This document shows, piece after piece, positions 5,023-10,094 of a stretch of 10,094 nt of DNA. The notes below the pieces were generated by a model. The model saw nothing but the letters and a program-made list of their open reading frames with translations, was not told the DNA's origin and did no database searches. The translations under genes and the position numbers were made by a program. Each line of letters starts with the position of its first letter. Positions within the stretch are counted from its first letter, which is position 1. This DNA comes from an uncultured Thermomicrobiales bacterium (lineage in GTDB: Bacteria > Chloroflexota > Chloroflexia > Thermomicrobiales > UBA6265): contig CADCWK010000029.1 in NCBI GenBank assembly GCA_902806375.1, positions 1 through 10,094 on the forward strand, read 5' to 3'.

Positions 5023-6921
5023 ATGCGGCGATCATCACGGCAGAGCCGCCCGGGGCGCCCACTTCTCGTCATCCAGGCACTGGTCGTCGCCAGCCTCCTC
5101 TGGGGCCTGGCGGCGGTCGCCCTGGCCGCTCCGGTGCTCGCGACCGGCCAGCCCGCCACGGACCGGACGGTGGCGGGCGGCATCCCGGGGTGGCCGACGG
5201 GTGTATCGCCCATGGGGTTCCCGTCGACGCCCAGTCGTTCGGCCACGCCGACCGGGGCGGCGGCCGGCGGACCAGGCCCAGCCGGAGCGGTGGGGCCCTC
5301 CACCACCGCTTCACCGACCAGCGTCAGGTCGCCGGCATCGGTCGTCCCCTCCCCATCGCTCCCGGCCTCCCCGTCGCCATCTCCCGCTCCAGCCCAGGCG
5401 CTCGTCACCGACACGATCTCGCTGTTCGGCTTCGTCTGCGCCGGGACGGATGCCGGTGAGACGGTCGTCTACAGCCGGAACCCACGGCTGGCCGAGCCGG
5501 GCGAGGGATGTCGCGAGGCCCGCTCCGGCGAGTTGACGGTCACCGTCATGGATGCGGCCAACCCGGCCGTCGTCTATGACCGGGTCGAGACTGGCCCCGC
5601 CGGGTACGCCAACGCCGTCGTCCCGGTCGGGCGATTCTTCGTGCTGACGCTGGCGACGCCGGGCACGACACCGTCCGTGGCGGACCGGTCCCCGGTCTAT
5701 CGCCTCAGCCCTGATCCTGACCAGCGTCAGCCGATCGCGGTCCGCATCTTCCGGCTCGTCCCGGCGACGGCGGGCGGTGGGTCGACGTCACCCGGGTCCG
5801 TCGTCGGGGGGACACCGGTCTCCGGCGCGATGACGGAACCGGTCACCATCCTCGGGCTGGTCTGTGTCTCGGACACCCGGGCGGGGATCTACGACTACCT
5901 GCCCGGTCTGGTCACGTCCGGCCTGGACGGCGGCCAGTGCCGCCGCGCGACGGTGGACGAACTCGAGTTCCTGCTGCTGGACAACGACAACCCCTCGCGG
6001 CTCTACGACGACGCGCTGACCGGCATCGACGGCGTCGCGATCGCCGAGGCACCGGTCGACCGGCCCTTCTTCGTGACCGAATTCGGCGACGACCCTGGCT
6101 CTGAGACGGGCATCCCCGGTGGCTCGGCCGCGATCACGATTCCCGCTGACCCGGCCGCTCGGCAGCCCGTCTCGTTGACCGTCGTCCGGAACGTCGCCCC
6201 TGGGGCGCTGGACCTCGCGGCCGGGACGGTGCTCGTCAGTACGGTCGTTTGCCCGCCAGTGGCCGGGCCGGCGTCGCTGACGGTCCTCGGGCCCGCCCCG
6301 GACATCCTGATCCGCCCGGAGGGCGTGCCGGCCAGTACCCCGCAACCCGGCAGCGGCCCGGGCTGCGAGGAGGCGGGCGGTGCCTACGAGATCGCCCCCT
6401 ACGGGGACGAGACCGTCGACCCGGTCGAGGTCGAGGACGGCGCCGCCGATGGGGCCCTGGTCGTCCCGCTGCCGGCGACGATCACACGGGACGGGACGCG
6501 GGTCTTCCCGGCCTACCGGCTGACCGAGACCACGACCGGCCAGACCACGACGTTCGACGTCCAGGAGGGCGCGTGGACGTCGCTGCGGGTGGTGCTCGTC
6601 GACCGTCCGGCGACACCGGTCCCCGCCGCTGGCGACGCGACCGCCGCCAATGCGATCGCCGGGACGGCCGAGGCGGGACTGCCGGACGCCGCGACGACCG
6701 CGGGGACGTTACCCGCCACGCCGACGACCGCCGTCGGTCCGGTCGCCAGTGCGGCCGTCGCGACGCCACCCGTGACGCCGGACGAGAACGACAGCGGGTT
6801 CCTGGCGTCCCCGATCCGGCTGCTGTGGGCGACCCTGACCGTGCTGGCGATCGGGATCTTCCTGGCCGGGACGTGGGTGCTGCGGCGACCGGGCCACCGC
6901 TGGCGTCGCCGGCCGGGCTGA
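5023..6921 (+). CDS. Membrane-anchored surface protein with divergent RAG-YDY modules
   Basis: The protein has 632 residues. The ATG at 5023 is chosen because AGGAG (5006-5010) precedes it by 12 bases and a clear signal peptide follows (Arg-rich start, core LLVIQALVVASLLWGLAAVALA). The in-frame ATG at 4876 lies inside the preceding hairpin. A Pro/Ser/Thr/Gly-rich linker (about 40-126) leads to three beta-rich regions: about 127-247, 271-391 and 401-528. The middle one is a clear RAG-YDY module (DTRAGIYDYL ... CRRAT ... FFVTEFGDD). The first keeps the overall order but has lost several key residues, and the third is the most diverged. Each has two Cys, after the first strand and just before an R/E-x-A motif, implying one disulfide per module. 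An Ala/Thr/Pro stalk ends in one membrane helix (about 600-620) and an Arg-rich tail (RRPGHRWRRRPG). There is no LPXTG before the helix, so it is probably membrane-anchored, unlike its neighbours. It contains no lysine. Role unknown. Confidence 0.75.
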   Translation: MRRSSRQSRPGRPLLVIQALVVASLLWGLAAVALAAPVLATGQPATDRTVAGGIPGWPTGVSPMGFPSTPSRSATPTGAAAGGPGPAGAVGPSTTASPTSVRSPASVVPSPSLPASPSPSPAPAQALVTDTISLFGFVCAGTDAGETVVYSRNPRLAEPGEGCREARSGELTVTVMDAANPAVVYDRVETGPAGYANAVVPVGRFFVLTLATPGTTPSVADRSPVYRLSPDPDQRQPIAVRIFRLVPATAGGGSTSPGSVVGGTPVSGAMTEPVTILGLVCVSDTRAGIYDYLPGLVTSGLDGGQCRRATVDELEFLLLDNDNPSRLYDDALTGIDGVAIAEAPVDRPFFVTEFGDDPGSETGIPGGSAAITIPADPAARQPVSLTVVRNVAPGALDLAAGTVLVSTVVCPPVAGPASLTVLGPAPDILIRPEGVPASTPQPGSGPGCEEAGGAYEIAPYGDETVDPVEVEDGAADGALVVPLPATITRDGTRVFPAYRLTETTTGQTTTFDVQEGAWTSLRVVLVDRPATPVPAAGDATAANAIAGTAEAGLPDAATTAGTLPATPTTAVGPVASAAVATPPVTPDENDSGFLASPIRLLWATLTVLAIGIFLAGTWVLRRPGHRWRRRPG

Positions 6922-7071
6922 TCGAACAGCCCCCGGTGTCATGGGATCGTCCGACGATGGTTCGGCCCATGCGACGCGATCGGCAGCGACACGGCGCCAG
7001 GTGGTGATGTCGGAGCCGTCGAGGTTCGCCCGGCGACGTTTCAAAACACGGAACGGGACAGGAGCAGCGAC

Positions 7072-7530
7072 ATGGTCTACAAGTCGACGCGGGAGGTCGT
7101 CCAGCGGGTGATGCCGCTGCTCGACCAGCTGGCCGGCCGGACCATCGACAAGGCGCGACTGCTGCAGTACCTGTCGGCGCGGGCCGGGGCGGACTGGGGC
7201 GTGCTCCGCATCGTCGCGGACCGGCCGGCAGCCGGTGGGGAGCCGGGGGAGGGGGAGCGGCTGTTCACCTTCCGGGACGTCGCGACGGGGTCGGAGTACG
7301 ACCTGCGCTACCCGGCCTGCCTGCCGGAGCACCTCGACGGGCTGGTCCGGGACGAGTACAAGCGGCTGGCGGTGGACCGGCCCCTGACGAGTATGGCCCG
7401 GCCCCTGTTCGACTGGCTGTACGCCGACCGCTACTGCGCGTTCTGCCGCTGGCAGGGGGCCGAGTACGAGCCGTTCCACCGGGAGTGCTGGTTCGCCGGC
7501 AACCCGGTCAACTTCGAGGCGCGGCCCTGA
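7072..7530 (+). CDS. Uncharacterised small protein with CCHC zinc-binding-like tail
   Basis: This 152-residue soluble protein has no signal peptide or membrane segment. AGGAG (7060-7064) lies 7 bases before the ATG. Residues 1-50 look helical then strand-like (STREVVQRVMPLLDQL, GVLRIVAD), followed by a Gly/Glu-rich loop and a central region rich in charged and aromatic residues. The C-terminal part has C122-x2-C125, ten residues, then H136-x2-C139, spacing that could bind one zinc. The dense aromatic and charged context (YCAFCRW, FHRECWF) resembles small zinc-ribbon proteins, but I do not recognise the family. Unlike the surface proteins upstream it has normal lysine content. It converges on the DoxX-like gene 54 bases away, with no clear terminator between them. 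The 150 bases upstream, after the surface gene, hold only a weak imperfect hairpin (6940-6971). Confidence 0.75.
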   Translation: MVYKSTREVVQRVMPLLDQLAGRTIDKARLLQYLSARAGADWGVLRIVADRPAAGGEPGEGERLFTFRDVATGSEYDLRYPACLPEHLDGLVRDEYKRLAVDRPLTSMARPLFDWLYADRYCAFCRWQGAEYEPFHRECWFAGNPVNFEARP

Positions 7531-7584
7531 GCATTTCAACAACGGCAGACGTGTGATTCCCGTAGGCAGGGGCGATGGCGTGGA

Positions 7585-7962
7585 TCATGGTTCGGGGTTC
7601 GGCTTCGCCGCCCGATACACCCCCAGACCCCACAGCACCAGGGGGACCTGGAACGGCAGGCGACCGTAGGCGATGACGCGCTCGGCCGTGCCCTCGGCGT
7701 CGAGGGCCATCTGGATGTTCGCGGGAAAGACGGTGACGAACAGGGCCGCCGCGGCCAGCCCACCGAGGCGCCGGGTCCGCGGGACGGCGACGAGCCCGGC
7801 GACGGCCAGTTCGGCCACGCCGCTCAGATACGTGCAGGTCCGTGCCGTCCCCGGCAACCAGGGTGGCACGATCGCGTCGAAGAAGCCCGGCACGGCGAAG
7901 TGGGCGAGGCCGGCCAGGGTCAGCGTGCCGGCCAGCGCCCAGGCCGCGATCGGTCGGGACAT
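7585..7962 (-). CDS. DoxX-like small membrane protein
   Basis: The protein has 125 residues and four hydrophobic segments (about 5-24, 44-62, 66-84 and 102-118), the usual size and layout of DoxX-family four-helix membrane proteins. Family-like features include GLAHF..P..F in helix 1, IVPPWLP after it, YLSGVAEL at the start of helix 2 and VFPANIQMALD after helix 3. These features recall the uncharacterised predicted membrane proteins grouped with DoxX (COG4270-like, from memory). GGGAG lies about 7 bases before the ATG on the minus strand. It lies downstream of argS on the same strand, but a strong hairpin separates them, so it probably has its own promoter, which I could not identify. Its molecular role is not established; DoxX relatives are linked to quinone or thiol redox functions. 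Confidence 0.8.
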   Translation of the reverse strand: MSRPIAAWALAGTLTLAGLAHFAVPGFFDAIVPPWLPGTARTCTYLSGVAELAVAGLVAVPRTRRLGGLAAAALFVTVFPANIQMALDAEGTAERVIAYGRLPFQVPLVLWGLGVYRAAKPNPEP

Positions 7963-8008
7963 CGGGCGTCTCCCGGGCGAGGTTGATCGGTGGCCATGTC
8001 AGGGAGGG

Positions 8009-8044
8009 ACGCTGGCCGGGATCGACGCCGATCCCGGCCAGCGT
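8009..8044 (-). terminator. Perfect 16-bp hairpin after argS
   Basis: ACGCTGGCCGGGATCG (8009-8024) and CGATCCCGGCCAGCGT (8029-8044) form a perfect 16-bp stem with an ACGC loop, 10 bases beyond the argS stop codon. On the minus strand it is followed by CCCTCCCTGAC rather than a T-run, so it is a probable but atypical intrinsic terminator or a 3'-end stabiliser. Confidence 0.65.
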
Positions 8045-8054
8045 GTTGGACTCA

Positions 8055-10094
8055 CTACATCCGGGTCGGCGCGGCGATCCCGAGGACGTCGAGGGCGTTG
8101 GCCAGCGTCTGCCGGGTCGCGGCGACGAGGGCGAGGCGGGCGGTCCGCTGCGGCTCCTCGCTCTGGATCACCGGGCAGGCGTGGTAGAAGTCGTTGAAGG
8201 TCTTGGCCAGATCGTAGACGTACTGGCAGATCACCGTCGGGCGGTTCTCGGCGGCGGCCCGCTGGATCCACTCCGGGTAGGCGGCGATCTGCTGGAGCAG
8301 GTCGAGCTCGGACGGCTCGACCGTCTCGAACCGCGTCTCCGGCAGCCGGGCCAGCGCCGCGGCGTGGTCGATCTCGGCCCGCTCCATGATCCGGCAGGCC
8401 CGGGCGTGGGCGTACTGGATGTACGGGGCGGAGTGGCCGTCGAAGCTGAGCGCCTCGTCGACGTCGAAGATCACCACCTTGTTGTTGTCCCGCGCCAGCA
8501 TCGCGTACTTCAGCGACCCGATCGCGACCTGACTGGCGACCTCGGCCGCCCGCTCCGGGGCGAGGTCCGGGTTCTTCTCGGCGATGATCTCGCTGGCCCG
8601 GTTCAGGACCAGCGTCCGGACGTCGTCGTAGAGCGGCGCGTTGCCCTTGCGCGAGGAGATCGCCCCTTCCGGCAGCGCGACGAACTCGTAGACGATGTGG
8701 CCGGCCCGCTTCGCCTGCTCGAAGCCCCAGAGCTCCAACACCTTGACAATCTGCTGGAAGTAGAGCGACTGCCGGACATCGACCACCCAGAGCGCGCGGT
8801 CGACGTGGTAGTCGTCGAACTTCAGCTTCGTCAGGGCGAGGTCCTTGGTCGCGTAGAGCGACGTCCCGTCCGAGCGGAGGATCGGCAGCGTCCGGTAGGT
8901 CTCCGTCTCCAGCCCGAGCTTCTCGTCGATCTTGACGACCGGCAGGCCGTCGCTGACCTCGGCGATGCCGCGCTCCAGCAGCTCCTGCACGATCAGCTTG
9001 CCGGGCTCCTCGACCTGGCTCTCGAAGAACCATTCGTCGAAGCGGGCGCCGAGCTCCGCGAAGATGAGGCGGAACTCGACCAGGCTCCACTCCCGTGTCT
9101 CCTGCCAGAGAGTGACGAACTCCGGCTCGCGGGCCTCCCAGCGGCGCCAGGTGGCGGCCATCTGCTCGCGCCACTCCGCGCCTCGCGGCCACCACTCCTC
9201 GATGTTGGCGGCCAGCTCGGTCCAGGTCGCGAGGCGCTCCTCGGGCGTGGTGGTCGGCTCGGCCTGCCCGTCGACCAGGATCAGCGGCTTGGGGTTCTCG
9301 ACCTGGTCGCGGAGGTGGTCGCCGATGATCGGCCAGAAGGCGACGACGATATTGGGGTCGCTGAGTTCGGCCTCCTTGATCTCCCCCGCGTGGGTGAAGC
9401 GGTGGAGGAAGTAGCCGATGTCCTCGCCGGTCTCGGTCGGGATCGACCGCCAGAGGTACTTCAGCGAGCGGTCGATGCTGGCGATGAAGGCGTAGTCCTC
9501 CTTCGCCAGCAGGGTCATGAAGTCGAGGACCGACTGGCGGTAGCGCAGTCGGCGCTCGGACTCGGCGTAGAGCTCACCCAGCCAGCGACCGCGCTGGAGG
9601 AGGTCGTCCGGCTCCTGCCCCTTGTGGAACTGCTCGTAGCACCACAGGCACTGGATGACGTGGCGGCCGATGTCGCCGATATAGGTGGCGTCCATGACGC
9701 GGTAGCCGGCCCGCGCCAGGATCCGGCTGACCGCGACGCCGAGGCTGGTGTTGCGCAGGTGGCCGACGTGGAAGGCCTTGTGGGTGTTGGGCTGGCTGTG
9801 CTCGACCATGACGAGCTCGTCGACCGGCGCGCCCTGCCCGTAGTCGGTGCCGCCCCGCAGGACCTCGCCGATCAGGCTGAGCGCCATCGCGGAGGCGTCG
9901 AACGAGATGTTGACGTAGCCGTTGACGGCCTCGACGGAGCTGAAGGTGACCTCGGGGTCGGCCAGCAGCGCGTCGCGGATCGACTCGGCGACCCGCTGGG
10001 ACGCCTCCGGGATGCGCTCGTTGACCTTGCGCTTGAGTTCCTTCTTGGAGAGGCCCTCGGTCTCCCCGGCCGCCTCGAGCTCGGCGGTGACGAG
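8055..10094 (-). CDS. argS: Arginyl-tRNA synthetase (5' end outside window)
   Basis: Charges tRNA-Arg with arginine in an ATP-dependent reaction in the cytoplasm. About 679 residues are visible; the frame stays open to base 10094, so the N-terminus lies beyond it. The internal ATG at 9885-9887 is not the start: upstream codons encode part of the N-terminal tRNA-binding domain (LSKKELKRKVNERIPEA, VNGYVNISFD). The class I signature is HVGH (9759-9770) within VEHSQPNTHKAFHVGHLRN. The second signature is the degenerate ISSRKG (Lys codon 8646-8648) in place of KMSKS, as is common in ArgRS. SLYATKDLAL and RALWVVDVRQSLYFQQ are typical catalytic-core stretches. The C-terminal DALR anticodon-binding helices follow (FDGHSAPYIQYAHARACRIME), and the end LDVLGIAAPTRM is canonical. 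About 370 residues separate the two signatures, so the enzyme appears enlarged in that part. It is an essential gene, and lysine content is normal. Confidence 0.95.
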   Translation of the reverse strand, partial: LVTAELEAAGETEGLSKKELKRKVNERIPEASQRVAESIRDALLADPEVTFSSVEAVNGYVNISFDASAMALSLIGEVLRGGTDYGQGAPVDELVMVEHSQPNTHKAFHVGHLRNTSLGVAVSRILARAGYRVMDATYIGDIGRHVIQCLWCYEQFHKGQEPDDLLQRGRWLGELYAESERRLRYRQSVLDFMTLLAKEDYAFIASIDRSLKYLWRSIPTETGEDIGYFLHRFTHAGEIKEAELSDPNIVVAFWPIIGDHLRDQVENPKPLILVDGQAEPTTTPEERLATWTELAANIEEWWPRGAEWREQMAATWRRWEAREPEFVTLWQETREWSLVEFRLIFAELGARFDEWFFESQVEEPGKLIVQELLERGIAEVSDGLPVVKIDEKLGLETETYRTLPILRSDGTSLYATKDLALTKLKFDDYHVDRALWVVDVRQSLYFQQIVKVLELWGFEQAKRAGHIVYEFVALPEGAISSRKGNAPLYDDVRTLVLNRASEIIAEKNPDLAPERAAEVASQVAIGSLKYAMLARDNNKVVIFDVDEALSFDGHSAPYIQYAHARACRIMERAEIDHAAALARLPETRFETVEPSELDLLQQIAAYPEWIQRAAAENRPTVICQYVYDLAKTFNDFYHACPVIQSEEPQRTARLALVAATRQTLANALDVLGIAAPTRM

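Noticed and set aside
6704..6730. LPATP as a degenerate sortase motif in the fourth surface protein
   Set aside because: It is more than 30 residues from the membrane helix, whereas true sorting motifs lie close to it; Gly is replaced by Pro.
6940..6971. Terminator after the fourth surface gene
   Set aside because: CATGGG/CCCATG with an inner ATCGT/ACGAT stem leaves a large asymmetric bulge and no T-run follows; too weak to call.
9885..9887. ATG as the start of argS
   Set aside because: The frame continues upstream with clear ArgRS N-terminal domain sequence to the window edge, so this is an internal methionine.

Overview
The window is high-GC DNA, with G/C at most third codon positions. 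It carries three complete cell-surface protein genes and the tail of a fourth, all on the + strand, followed by three ordinary cellular genes. LPXTG sorting signals imply a cell wall with an accessible surface (monoderm-like). I lean towards Chloroflexota (Thermomicrobia-like) with Actinomycetota as the alternative; this is inferred from composition and protein style, not proven.

Region 1-4800: a run of LPNTG-anchored secreted proteins. The 3' end of one gene (1-151) is followed by a paralog (654-2738) with an almost identical sorting signal, then a third LPNTG protein (3421-4797). Each is followed by a strong hairpin, and the second and third have their own TATACT -10 element, so they look monocistronic. 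The first two genes share a 3' UTR design: two consecutive hairpins with an identical TGACACCAGC element abutting the terminator stem, although the stems themselves differ in sequence.

Region 5023-6921: a fourth surface protein, with a signal peptide and C-terminal membrane anchor but no LPXTG. It is related to the preceding two genes through a repeated extracellular module of about 110-120 residues, with a conserved RAG-x-YDY start, a GEQTY-like middle and a D-x-G-x-T-D-x-x-G ... F-x-V-x-E core resembling a divergent prealbumin/SpaA (Cna_B-type) beta-sandwich. I count one copy in the second gene, two in the third and two to three in the fourth. The surface proteins are almost free of lysine. 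The only lysine in the mature second protein sits where a Cna_B domain would place its isopeptide lysine.

Region 7072-10094: a small uncharacterised protein with a CCHC zinc-binding-like tail (+), then on the - strand a DoxX-like membrane protein and the bulk of arginyl-tRNA synthetase, whose N-terminus lies beyond the window. A perfect 16-bp hairpin separates argS from the DoxX-like gene.

The candidate novel system is the surface-protein family: a modular adhesin or cell-envelope set built on one repeated, apparently undescribed domain, with three disulfide arrangements and two anchoring modes. No sortase gene lies in the window.
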